A stretch of 58,048 nucleotides of DNA from Actinomadura kijaniata NBRC 14229 (GTDB taxonomy: Bacteria > Actinomycetota > Actinomycetes > Streptosporangiales > Streptosporangiaceae): positions 1-58,048 of the forward strand of contig NZ_BCQR01000061.1 of the NCBI RefSeq assembly GCF_001552175.1, written 5' to 3'. The position numbers and the translations under genes are program-made. Every line of letters begins with the position of its first letter. The first letter of the stretch is position 1. Below are positions 32,562 to 41,329 of this stretch, in pieces. The notes below the pieces were generated by a model that saw nothing but the letters and a program-made list of their open reading frames with translations, had not been told where the DNA came from and made no database searches.

Positions 32562-35500
32562 ATGGCATGGCTCACGACCATCGGACCTGATGCCGCCCAG
32601 CTCGACTACCGCTTGGAAGAGTCGGCCGGTTGCGTCCTGGAAGCCAGGTCCGAAAGCTTTGAGCTCCACGAACCGCTGGGACTCTCCCTGGCCGACACCA
32701 GCAGGCTGGAACGGCTGACCTGGTTCGGTGGTGGCCTGGCCGATGTAGGGATCACCACCGGCACTCCGCTGGCCGGACAAGCCGACAAGGACCGCGCTCG
32801 CGCCTTGATGGACGGCCTGCATCCAGAGACCGGCGAAGCCCTGGTCTCGGCTAAACGCAGCATCCACCCCGCGAGCAAGCTGCCTGCCGCTCCCCTGCTT
32901 CACGCGGTGGACCAGGCCGCCAAAGAGCTGGGCGTCGCGCCGTCGCACCTGCTCCGTACCCGCCGGGCTTTCGAGCACCTGACCCGCATACGCCGCATGG
33001 TCCACCGTGTCGGCGATGACCACCGTGTCGCCCTGACCGTCTTGGAGATGGTGCAGACCGGACTGGCCTCAGCCGCCGGTATCCGACTCGACGACCTCTA
33101 CTCTCCCCGCGAGCTGGCCTCAGCGCGCGCTCACCGCGGCCGCAGCGTGCGAGTTGGCCTTCGCGGCTTTGACCTGACCATCGACTTCCCCAAGTCGCCC
33201 AGCGTGGTGTGGGCGCTGGGCGACGAGTTCACGGCCGCGCTGCTGAAAAAGGCGTTCCGCCAGGCCGTCAACGACACTCTCGTCGACCTGGAGCGCTGGT
33301 GCGGCTATGCGCTGCGCGGGCAGAACGGCGACGGGCGCACCGCCACCCGGACGCCGACGTCAGGGCTGCTGGGTTGGGTGATGTGGCACGAGGTCGCCCG
33401 GCCCGTCGACGGCGGTGTGCCCGACCCCCATCTGCACGCCCACGCTGTGATCGCACACCTGGTCCGCGGTGTCGACGGGCGCTGGTCAACCCCCGCCAAC
33501 GGAGGCCGGGAACTCCATCGCCACGTCCAGGTAGCTGGTGCGTTGGCCCAGGCGCGGCTTCGCCACGCCACCACCGAACTGGGCTTCCGGTGGACCACCA
33601 ACGGGTCCACCCAATGGGAGCTGGCCGGGGTGCCCCGGCGGGTGCGCGAGCTGTTCTCCAAGCGCACCGCCCAAACGCGCACCACCCTGGCCGCGCTGGG
33701 CATGGGCGACATGACGGCGACGTCCACCGCGATGACCAAGGCCGCCGCCGCGATGTCCCGCGAAGGCAAGCACACCGCGCCAACCGCACGGACCGCACCG
33801 CCCGCCCCAACGGCGCGCCACGCCGATATCGGCGACGACGTTCCCGCCGCGGCGGTCGCGAGCCAAGGGACGCAGCTGCGCACCGCCTGGCGACGACAGG
33901 CCCTCGCTGCGGGATTCGACCCCACAGACATGGTGCGGTCCTGCTGGTCCGGCTCCACGGCCCACACCGCAACCTCCGCCGCTCCCGCGCGGCAGGCCAC
34001 GTTGAGTGGGCTGGCGCAGCGCGTGTTCGACCCCGCCAACGGGGTCACCGCCGGCGGGCGCGTGGCCACCCACCCGCGCCTGTTGGCAGCGGTTCTGGAC
34101 GCGCTGCCACAAGGCGTTGCCGACGCCGGCCACGCCCAGGCGCTGGCCGAAGAACTCCTTCGAATGCCGAACGGCCCCGCCGTCGCGCTACCACCCGATC
34201 CGGTGCGTCCCGACCTCACTCAGGGGCCGCGCTACCAGACCCACCGCGAGCGGTATGTGCAACGCGACCGTGCCCTCGCCCGCCACCAACTGATCGAGAC
34301 CTGCGTGCGGCTGCGCCCCGAACACACCGCTGCTCACGCTGTGGTGTCCCCCGACACCGCCGCCATGGCGGTCGGCGCCGTCGAAGCCACCCGAGGTATC
34401 ACGTTGACCGGTGACCAACGTGCCGCCGTGCAGCGGCTGACCACCGCCGGCCACGGCATCGACACGTTGGCGGCTGCCCCCGGTACCGGGCGCGCCACCG
34501 TGCTGGACGCCTGCCGGATTGCCTGGCAGGCCGCCGGACTGACCGTGCACGGCATCGCCCGCACCCAGCAGCAGGCCCAGGCGCTGACCGCCGCCACCGC
34601 GATCCCCAGCACCACCTTCTCCGCCGCCTCCGTCCCGCCGTCACATGGCCCTGCGGTGCTGGTGGTGGAGAACCCGGCTGCCTTCGATGATGCGGACCTG
34701 ACGCAGCTGCTTCAACGCGCCGAGCACACCGCCACCAAGGTGGTGCTCACCGGGCGGCTACCCGACGCCCCCGGCCATGGCTACGCCACCGTGCATCGTC
34801 TGCTGGAGGCGCCCTGCCTTCGCACCCCGGTGAGATCCCAGCCCCCGCTGTATCCGCCTCCGCACGACGACAACCCCGACCGCTCACAACCGCGCGCAGA
34901 GCCCGACACCGAGCGTGTGCATGAGCGTGTGCATGTCGGTGACGACCGCGACCGCACGATCGCGCAGCTGGTCGCCGACTGGGCGGAGATCCGCACCCGG
35001 CGCGCCTTCGCCAGCCCCCACGACGAACTGGCGCACCTGCAGATCGTCACCGGCGTCGAACGCGACGCCACGCAGATCAACCGGGCCACCCGTGCGCTGC
35101 GCCGCGTCCTTGGCGAGATCACCGGTCCCGACCGCCACTACACCCTGCCCGGCGGCCGCGTCCTGCCCCTGGCGGTGGGCGACCACATCAGCCTGCACGC
35201 CTCCACCCCGTGGGCGCGCTCGACCATCCCCTATGGGACGGTGACCGGCTTCCGCGACCGCGATGTCATCGTGCAGTGGCAACCACAGGACGCAAGACGG
35301 GAAGAGCCGACGACCACCACCGTCCCGCTGCGCCGCGTACTCAACGGCGACCTGGTGCACGCCACCGCGCTCCCCGTCACCGACCCCCACCTGCGCACCG
35401 CCGACACCATCCTGGCCTACACCGTCGCGCTCCCCACCGACGCACAGACGCTGGTATCGCCCAGCGCCGGTTCCCAGATCCACCTGTACGTGCCGCGTCC

Positions 35501-36218
35501 GCTGCACCCCGCCCTCGACGCCGCGCTCCCGGTTGCCGCCAAGACGGCCTCCTCGGTGACGCCTGCGCCTTCCAACGGCGCTCCGGGTAGCGGTCCTGGT
35601 GGTCACGATCCCCAGCAACCAGCCGACACCGGTGCGACTCCTCGGGGCGAAGCGCCGAGGGTGACCGCCGACCGCCCAGAGGATGTGCCGCACTGGTCCC
35701 AGCGCTCCTACGGTGCCTACACCCAACGCGACCTGCGAACCCTGGTCACCCGGATCCAAGCCGAACAACACCGCCGAACCCGCGCCGATGCTCCGCCGAG
35801 CCAGGGCGCCCCTAGCCGGGACATCTCACCCAAGCGCGCCGCCGGAACAACCGCCGTCCCCGACCTCCCCGGCGACGGTCAGCCGCACCACGAGAACCTC
35901 GGGAAGCTCTCCGAGGCGGGGTTGCAGGCACAGCTCGCTGCTATCGCAGCCGAACTCGGCGTCCGGCGCGGCCTGTCGCCTGACCGGCGTCGTCTGGAAC
36001 GCGATGAACGTGCGGCCCACCACGCGCAGTCCCGTCCCCGTTCACCTCGCCTGGACCCCGCCACGCCCAGCGTTGACCGGCTGCGTCAGGTCCGGCCCGA
36101 CGGCGTCGCACCCGAGCGCCCGGCACCGGCATCACCGATCACGCGTCCCACGCCGCCACCGCCACCGCCCCCGCGGCGCGATTCCAGCCCGCCAGAGCAC
36201 GGGCCGCGTCGCCGGTGA
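32562..36218 (+). CDS. MobF-type relaxase (TrwC/TraA-like)
   Basis: 1218 aa with a GGGAGGG site. The relaxase domain covers about residues 1-380, with a tyrosine near residue 16 in QLDYRLEE and the three-histidine metal site PDPHLHAHAV near residue 288. A helicase-like domain begins near 610 (GITLTGDQRAAVQ). Its Walker A reads APGTGRAT near residue 642, lacking the invariant Lys, and the Walker B position reads LVVENPAAF. The motor is therefore probably inactive. The C-terminal 250 residues are Pro/Ala-rich. It would nick oriT and pilot the transferred strand. Confidence 0.92.
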   Translation: MAWLTTIGPDAAQLDYRLEESAGCVLEARSESFELHEPLGLSLADTSRLERLTWFGGGLADVGITTGTPLAGQADKDRARALMDGLHPETGEALVSAKRSIHPASKLPAAPLLHAVDQAAKELGVAPSHLLRTRRAFEHLTRIRRMVHRVGDDHRVALTVLEMVQTGLASAAGIRLDDLYSPRELASARAHRGRSVRVGLRGFDLTIDFPKSPSVVWALGDEFTAALLKKAFRQAVNDTLVDLERWCGYALRGQNGDGRTATRTPTSGLLGWVMWHEVARPVDGGVPDPHLHAHAVIAHLVRGVDGRWSTPANGGRELHRHVQVAGALAQARLRHATTELGFRWTTNGSTQWELAGVPRRVRELFSKRTAQTRTTLAALGMGDMTATSTAMTKAAAAMSREGKHTAPTARTAPPAPTARHADIGDDVPAAAVASQGTQLRTAWRRQALAAGFDPTDMVRSCWSGSTAHTATSAAPARQATLSGLAQRVFDPANGVTAGGRVATHPRLLAAVLDALPQGVADAGHAQALAEELLRMPNGPAVALPPDPVRPDLTQGPRYQTHRERYVQRDRALARHQLIETCVRLRPEHTAAHAVVSPDTAAMAVGAVEATRGITLTGDQRAAVQRLTTAGHGIDTLAAAPGTGRATVLDACRIAWQAAGLTVHGIARTQQQAQALTAATAIPSTTFSAASVPPSHGPAVLVVENPAAFDDADLTQLLQRAEHTATKVVLTGRLPDAPGHGYATVHRLLEAPCLRTPVRSQPPLYPPPHDDNPDRSQPRAEPDTERVHERVHVGDDRDRTIAQLVADWAEIRTRRAFASPHDELAHLQIVTGVERDATQINRATRALRRVLGEITGPDRHYTLPGGRVLPLAVGDHISLHASTPWARSTIPYGTVTGFRDRDVIVQWQPQDARREEPTTTTVPLRRVLNGDLVHATALPVTDPHLRTADTILAYTVALPTDAQTLVSPSAGSQIHLYVPRPLHPALDAALPVAAKTASSVTPAPSNGAPGSGPGGHDPQQPADTGATPRGEAPRVTADRPEDVPHWSQRSYGAYTQRDLRTLVTRIQAEQHRRTRADAPPSQGAPSRDISPKRAAGTTAVPDLPGDGQPHHENLGKLSEAGLQAQLAAIAAELGVRRGLSPDRRRLERDERAAHHAQSRPRSPRLDPATPSVDRLRQVRPDGVAPERPAPASPITRPTPPPPPPPRRDSSPPEHGPRRR

Positions 36219-36280
36219 TCGCTGGCTAACCCCTGTCCCAGCCCTGATGACCGACCCCGTCACAAACGAAGGAAACCCCG

Positions 36281-36520
36281 ATGACCAACAACTCGCTGAA
36301 GGATTTCCTCCAGCGCTACGCCGACGGCCAGATCAGCCGAGAGCAGATGCTGGACACCATCGCCACCTGGCCGCTGGAAGACGTTGAGTTCGTCCCCGGC
36401 CACGACCTTCCAACCCACCAGGACAACACCACCGAAGTGCTGCACGAAGCGCGGCTGTTGCGCCAGATCACCGAGGAGGACTACGAGGAGATCTGGCGGC
36501 GCCGACGCGATTCGCACTAA
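36281..36520 (+). CDS. Small protein, possible antitoxin partner of the zeta-type kinase
   Basis: 79 aa with AAAGGAAA upstream. It is acidic and helical: FLQRYADGQISREQMLDTIA and LLRQITEEDYEEIWRRRRD. The start pattern (a short helical segment with DGQISREQ) resembles small antitoxins paired with zeta or Fic toxins. It is directly upstream of the zeta-type gene, so it is likely the antitoxin; this is inferred from context. Confidence 0.65.
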   Translation: MTNNSLKDFLQRYADGQISREQMLDTIATWPLEDVEFVPGHDLPTHQDNTTEVLHEARLLRQITEEDYEEIWRRRRDSH

Positions 36521-36565
36521 AGTCCCCGAAGATCATCCATATCGTGAGGACCGGGGGCAGAGCAG

Positions 36566-37783
36566 ATGGAGGTTCTCGAACCTCGCTACCACCAGCTCTA
36601 CCGGTACCTGCAGCACGAGATGGTCAATGGTGCCCTGGCCTCTGGCCCCGGCGACACCTTCGCCCGCTACCACAACAGCGACGGCTCCTGGCAGCAGCAC
36701 CGTGGCCGCCTGCACCAGCAGATCCTGGAGGAGTTCCAGCAACGCTGCCAGGGCCTGCCCCGCGGCGGTAACGCGGTGCTGCTGACCTCCGGCCCGCCCG
36801 GCGCCGGCAAGAGCACCGCGCAACAGATGCTGGCCCAGCGCCAGGGCCAAGACGATGAGCTGGGTCGCCAGCTGAACCAGGTGCACGGCGTCGAGCTCGG
36901 CGATTACGTGCGGCTGGATCCCGACGAGTTCAAAGCGGCGCTGCTGCGCCATGGCGGATTCCCACCCGATGCGCCCCGGCAGGCCGAAATCCCCGGCCAG
37001 CCCCGACTGGCCCCCGCTGAGATGGCGGCCCTGGTGCACCGCGAGTCCTCGACATTGAACAGCGCCTTTGAACGGTGGGCCCGGAGCCAGGGCTACAACC
37101 TGCTGTACGACGGCACCATGCGCGACCTGGGCCACGCGCAACGGCTGCTGGGGAACCTGCGCCGTGAGGGCTACGGACAACGACTGGTGGTCTCGGTGGA
37201 GGTGGACCGGCAGACCGCGGTCAACCAGAACGCGCTGCGCTGGCAGTACGGCAGGAAGGCCTTCGACGAAGGCCGCGACGCCTACGGCGGCCGCATGGCT
37301 CCCGAACCCCTCATCCACACGCTGTACCCGGCGCAGCCAGAACTCGGTGGACATTCGGTGGGCCGCCTGAACGCCGAGATCATGGTGCGCGATGAGCTGG
37401 CCACCGCGCTGATCGCCATCGACCGGACCAACGCCGGAACCCAAGCGGCACGCCCCTACGCCCAGTTGAGCGATGCCCAACTGCGCCACCAATGGGCAGC
37501 GACCGTTCGCGGCGGCAACGCCCAAGGCACGCTGACCGCCTTGGCGATGGAGATGGCGGCCCGCGAACAGAACCGGTTCGCCAGCGACGGTATGACGATC
37601 CGCATCACCCAGCCCGGCACCCTTTCCGCATTGCCGCCGACGATTGGGAGAGCGGCTGCCGCCCTGGCACGTTCGTCCCGCGGAGCTGCTCCCAGCCCCC
37701 GCCCAGGGCCCCAACGTCCCTCGACCCCGCCGGCGCCGGGCTCTCAACCCGACCACCGCCATGATCACCGCCGGACACGGTGA
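36566..37783 (+). CDS. Zeta-toxin-type kinase
   Basis: 405 aa. The P-loop is GPPGAGKST near residue 76, followed by YVRLDPDEFKAALL near residue 114 and the helical NLLYDGTMRDLGHAQRLL region. This is the zeta-toxin arrangement, in which UDP-N-acetylglucosamine or a related substrate is phosphorylated. The C-terminal 60 residues are a Pro-rich extension. It sits between the relaxase and a relaxase-accessory gene. Either plasmid stabilisation or a conjugation-linked role is possible. Confidence 0.85.
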   Translation: MEVLEPRYHQLYRYLQHEMVNGALASGPGDTFARYHNSDGSWQQHRGRLHQQILEEFQQRCQGLPRGGNAVLLTSGPPGAGKSTAQQMLAQRQGQDDELGRQLNQVHGVELGDYVRLDPDEFKAALLRHGGFPPDAPRQAEIPGQPRLAPAEMAALVHRESSTLNSAFERWARSQGYNLLYDGTMRDLGHAQRLLGNLRREGYGQRLVVSVEVDRQTAVNQNALRWQYGRKAFDEGRDAYGGRMAPEPLIHTLYPAQPELGGHSVGRLNAEIMVRDELATALIAIDRTNAGTQAARPYAQLSDAQLRHQWAATVRGGNAQGTLTALAMEMAAREQNRFASDGMTIRITQPGTLSALPPTIGRAAAALARSSRGAAPSPRPGPQRPSTPPAPGSQPDHRHDHRRTR

Positions 37784-37825
37784 CCTCTCACATGCATCTG
37801 TGACGGCAGAAAGGACGGCCCGCCT

Positions 37826-40129
37826 GTGGACAGCGGCTCCTCCCCCGACGTCGAAATCACCCACGGCGAAATCACCCGCAGCGAGATCACCCGCGCCCGT
37901 CAACTCGGCCTGGACCTTCCCGAGCGCCGCATTCTGAACCAGTACGTCCGCCGGGCCGCGGCCGCTGCCCGCGACACCGAAGACTTTTTCGCCAGACTCC
38001 AAGACCAAGGGCTGCGTGTCGAGCGCCGCACGAGCCAAAACGCGCGACCCCTGCCTGGCGGTTACGCCCTGGCGCTGCCGGCGCCTGAGGGCATCCCCGA
38101 ACGCTTTTACCCCGCCGCCTGGCTGGGTGCTCCCGACTTGACGCTGCCCCGGATCCAAGAGCGGTTTGTGTCACCGCTGATCGCCCAACGGCTCGCCGAG
38201 GGCCTTGCGCCTGCGGCTGGAACCACCGCAGGCGGCGGCCCCGACGGCGTGGATCCGCAGACCGCGGCGGAAACCGCCGCGACCTCCACCGCCAGCGCCC
38301 TGGACCAGATCACCACCTCCTTCACCTCGCCGCCACCTCCGATCGCGGGTTCACTGCTCACTGCGGCTCCCCAGCCCACCGTCTCGATCACCGAACCGAA
38401 CACTGAGCCGAGGACGGATCCGAGGACGGAGCCAGTCCAGGCCGCCGAGGCAGGTCACAGCGCGGCGGAGATCCCCGAGCAGCAGACCGCCGGTCCCAAC
38501 ACCCCGCGCCGCAACGACGGCCAGCAGGACCTTCCCCCGGTGCAGGCCGCCGCGTCCGTCCCCCGCCCAGGGACTGACGGACCCGAGGGGTCTGAGCCGA
38601 TCCAGGGCCAGCCCGACGCGCAGGCTCAGCACCAGCAACCATCCCAGCAGCCGTCCCCGGCACAGGCTTCGGACGACCAGCGTCGCGCCGCGTACGCTCA
38701 ACAGCTCGGCGACACCCTCACCGTCATCGCCAACCACGCCCCTGACCGCGTCCGTGACCTCCTTCAAGCTGGCGCCTCTGAGTACGAGCGCGCGGCCCGC
38801 GTCCGCATGGCGCGTGTGCAAGACCAGCTCAGCTTCGGGCTGCGTCTGTCGACCCAGGCTCTGGACGGTGCCGCCCAGTCTCTGGGCAAAGGCCGCGACA
38901 TCGCCGCCCTGGCGCTGCTGACCATCGCCGCTGCCGGAGCGATCGAGGCCGCCATCTCTTGGTACAAACTGCAAAACCTCAAGACCGAGCAGGCCGCCGC
39001 CGAGAAAGCTCTGCCGCTGCTGCGTCAGGCCGCCCAGATCCTGGGTGGCGACCGCCCCACCCCCACCAGCACCGCCGCCCACGACCCGGCCCTGCGCCAA
39101 GCCGTTCAGCAAGCCCTCAGCGGTTCGACCCATGGGCAAAGCGCCGCCTCCGAGCGGGTGCTCACTGACCCCCGCTGGCCCCAACTGGCCGAGCTGCTCC
39201 AACAGGCCCGCCGCGACGGCCATGACCCTGCCGTGCTGCTGACTGATGCTCCCTTCATCCCCGCCAACACCTCGTCAGCCGAGCACATGATCAACCACCT
39301 GCGGTCTGACCTCACTACCGCGCAGACGCCCTCCGCTCCCACCGCCACAGCTCCCCAGGGAGCTCCGCCCGCCCCCAGCGCACCGGGGCAAGAAGCCACC
39401 TTCACCACCGCGCCGCCGACCCCTTCGGCCGACTCGGCGACGCCGCCTGCGCCAACAGCGCCACTCGGCGCCCGCCAAGCCCATCACCTGGAGACGCTCA
39501 ACCGCGCTCTGGACGGCTACGTGCAGCCCGGCACCACCGCCCAACTGCTCGGCGACCCCGGCCTGATGGACCGGATGTCGCGCGCTGAGGCTCTGGGCAT
39601 CAACGTGGTTCAGCACCTACGCGACCGACTCGCCAACGAGCCCAGACCTGCACCCTTCAGCCCTCTACCTCAAGCCGGGGTTCTGCGTTCGGTCATCTTT
39701 CGCCACCTTGAGAGCCCCGTGGGCCAGGAGGGCAGCAAGGCCGCGTTGGGCCAGGCGTTCCACGGCGTTCCCGAAGCGCCGTCGATGCGCCAGATCGTTC
39801 AGGATCCGGCCTGGCCCGCGTTGCACGACCACATCCAGGTCGCCGCTCGCCAGGGCCGCCACGTCCCGGCGCTGCTGCGCCACGCGGTCACGCAACGCGA
39901 CTTCACCGGCGTGGTCTCCCCCACCCAGGTCCTCATCGCCAGGATCAAGACCCTGACGCAGTCCCCCAGCCCGAACGACGACGCCAACGCCTCGACCCGT
40001 CATCAGGGCGCGCGCTCCCGTTCCACCCAAGGAACCGCGCCGGCTCCGGCCGCTGGTGATCGACTGGTGGCACCCCGCCCCTCTCCAGCGCCGCACGATC
40101 GACACCACGGCCACAGCGCACGGCGATAA
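37826..40129 (+). CDS. Relaxase-accessory protein
   Basis: 767 aa from GTG 37826 with AAAGGA upstream. The N-terminus (QLGLDLPERRILNQYVRRAA, then EDFFARLQDQGLRVERR and LTLPRI) resembles the region following the catalytic domain of many actinobacterial mobilisation relaxases. Here it stands alone, without histidine motifs. The middle is Gln/Pro/Ala-rich. A helical section with a hydrophobic stretch near residues 355-375 and two related C-terminal helical modules (VLTDPRWPQLAELLQQARRD, IVQDPAWPALHDHIQVAARQ) follow. It probably assists relaxosome assembly. Confidence 0.7.
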   Translation: MDSGSSPDVEITHGEITRSEITRARQLGLDLPERRILNQYVRRAAAAARDTEDFFARLQDQGLRVERRTSQNARPLPGGYALALPAPEGIPERFYPAAWLGAPDLTLPRIQERFVSPLIAQRLAEGLAPAAGTTAGGGPDGVDPQTAAETAATSTASALDQITTSFTSPPPPIAGSLLTAAPQPTVSITEPNTEPRTDPRTEPVQAAEAGHSAAEIPEQQTAGPNTPRRNDGQQDLPPVQAAASVPRPGTDGPEGSEPIQGQPDAQAQHQQPSQQPSPAQASDDQRRAAYAQQLGDTLTVIANHAPDRVRDLLQAGASEYERAARVRMARVQDQLSFGLRLSTQALDGAAQSLGKGRDIAALALLTIAAAGAIEAAISWYKLQNLKTEQAAAEKALPLLRQAAQILGGDRPTPTSTAAHDPALRQAVQQALSGSTHGQSAASERVLTDPRWPQLAELLQQARRDGHDPAVLLTDAPFIPANTSSAEHMINHLRSDLTTAQTPSAPTATAPQGAPPAPSAPGQEATFTTAPPTPSADSATPPAPTAPLGARQAHHLETLNRALDGYVQPGTTAQLLGDPGLMDRMSRAEALGINVVQHLRDRLANEPRPAPFSPLPQAGVLRSVIFRHLESPVGQEGSKAALGQAFHGVPEAPSMRQIVQDPAWPALHDHIQVAARQGRHVPALLRHAVTQRDFTGVVSPTQVLIARIKTLTQSPSPNDDANASTRHQGARSRSTQGTAPAPAAGDRLVAPRPSPAPHDRHHGHSARR

Positions 40130-40167
40130 CTCCCTGTGGCCCGCGCCTTCCTCCCCGGGAACTGATC

Positions 40168-40569
40168 ATGTCTTCGCGACCGCGCCGCGCCCTGCGACTG
40201 CTGGGGCAACGGCTCTTCGGCCCTCACCCCAACACCACGGCCTGGAACGATGCTGCCGAGCCCGCTGCGCTCCCGGCACCTGCCGCCCACCCCCTCCCCG
40301 CTCTCCCCGAGGAGGAGCCGCCGGCGAAGGAGATGGGACTGGCCGACCATGCCCGCGCCGCCGCCGACGCCGAGCGTGGCCGCACCGACGAGCACCACCT
40401 GGCTGAAGACCCCGGTGCCGAGCAGCAGGCCCTGGCCGAGGCGATGCGGCAGGAAGGCTTGGCCGCCCACCATGACGCTGCGCCTCAACCGCGCCAGACC
40501 ACCCTGCCGCCGGCCGCTCCCCGGAGCCTTCCCTTGACGGCCTCCCGCCCGGCACGGCGTCGCCGATGA
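40168..40569 (+). CDS. Hypothetical protein
   Basis: 133 aa, basic N-terminus (RPRRALRLLGQRLFG), Glu/Ala-rich middle and Pro/Arg-rich end. Low complexity makes function unreadable. It is the last gene of the relaxase cluster and follows closely after the accessory protein. Confidence 0.55.
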   Translation: MSSRPRRALRLLGQRLFGPHPNTTAWNDAAEPAALPAPAAHPLPALPEEEPPAKEMGLADHARAAADAERGRTDEHHLAEDPGAEQQALAEAMRQEGLAAHHDAAPQPRQTTLPPAAPRSLPLTASRPARRRR

Positions 40570-40655
40570 CAGGGCAACGGGTAGGGCATCTGGTGGGGCC
40601 GGCGGGCGCGGCCGTGCTTACTGTTCCTGCCTCCAGAGCGTTGCTGACGAGGTGC

Positions 40656-41192
40656 TCACGAGCGGGCGAACCAGGCGCGGCCGTGCGCGAAGCCCATGTC
40701 CCCGCCCCGGACACTGTGGATGAAGGCGCGCTCGGCGGAAGGCGAGGAATCCTTGGCAAGCTCGCCTTCCAGACGTGCGCGGACGAAGTCCGAATCCTCG
40801 ACCGGCCAGGTCGAGGTGCGCACCGCGGCCACCCTTCCCGTCGCCGCATCGACCAGGGTCACCACGACCGTGATCGGCTGTCCCGGAACACCGGGCGGCC
40901 GCCCACGACCGATCATCTCGGTGCGCGGGGTGTAGATGATGTCGAACCATGCAGACTCGTGCGGACGCTCCTGCTGGGAGAAGAACAGGCGCACCATGGC
41001 GACACCAGGGCTATCGACCCACATGAAGCGGACGGGAGCGGAGCGGACCGCCTCGATCAGCTCGCGCGAAGGCAACCGGCGGAACAGTTGAATCTCCACC
41101 GCTGCCCTGGTGATCGTGAGATGGCTGCCCTCCCGCCATTCGGTACGGCCGTCCATGTACAGCTCCCCGATGGCCACAGGTCTTCCCGGCAC
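40656..41192 (-). CDS. Hypothetical protein divergent from the XRE regulator
   Basis: 178 aa on the minus strand, from GTG 41192 with GGAGAGG upstream. It looks like a soluble mixed alpha/beta protein (MWVDSPGVAMVRLFFSQQE, then FDIIYTPRTEMIGRGR). No family recognised. Its promoter region is shared with the XRE gene, so the regulator may control it. Confidence 0.72.
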   Translation of the reverse strand: MPGRPVAIGELYMDGRTEWREGSHLTITRAAVEIQLFRRLPSRELIEAVRSAPVRFMWVDSPGVAMVRLFFSQQERPHESAWFDIIYTPRTEMIGRGRPPGVPGQPITVVVTLVDAATGRVAAVRTSTWPVEDSDFVRARLEGELAKDSSPSAERAFIHSVRGGDMGFAHGRAWFARS

Positions 41193-41232
41193 GCCTCTCC
41201 CCTGCCCGCCAAATCAACATTCCGGCAGATGG

Positions 41233-41261
41233 ATGCTAATCCATATTGGAATTCGGGGCAA
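41233..41261 (-). promoter_or_regulatory. Candidate promoter of the minus-strand gene
   Basis: Read on the minus strand, TTGCCC (41261-41256) and TAGCAT (41238-41233) are separated by 17 nt in the AT-richer divergent region, about 40 nt upstream of GTG 41192. Confidence 0.45.
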
Positions 41262-41280
41262 GATGCCATGGCGTGACCTT

Positions 41281-41291
41281 GAACGTTGTTC
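41281..41291. promoter_or_regulatory. Candidate operator GAAC-GTT-GTTC
   Basis: A short inverted repeat with GAAC and GTTC half-sites separated by 3 bases lies between the two divergent genes. Its position suits autoregulation by the XRE protein. Confidence 0.35.
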
Positions 41292-41329
41292 GATGAATCA
41301 CGGGCAAGTGGCTGGAAAGGTATCGATCG

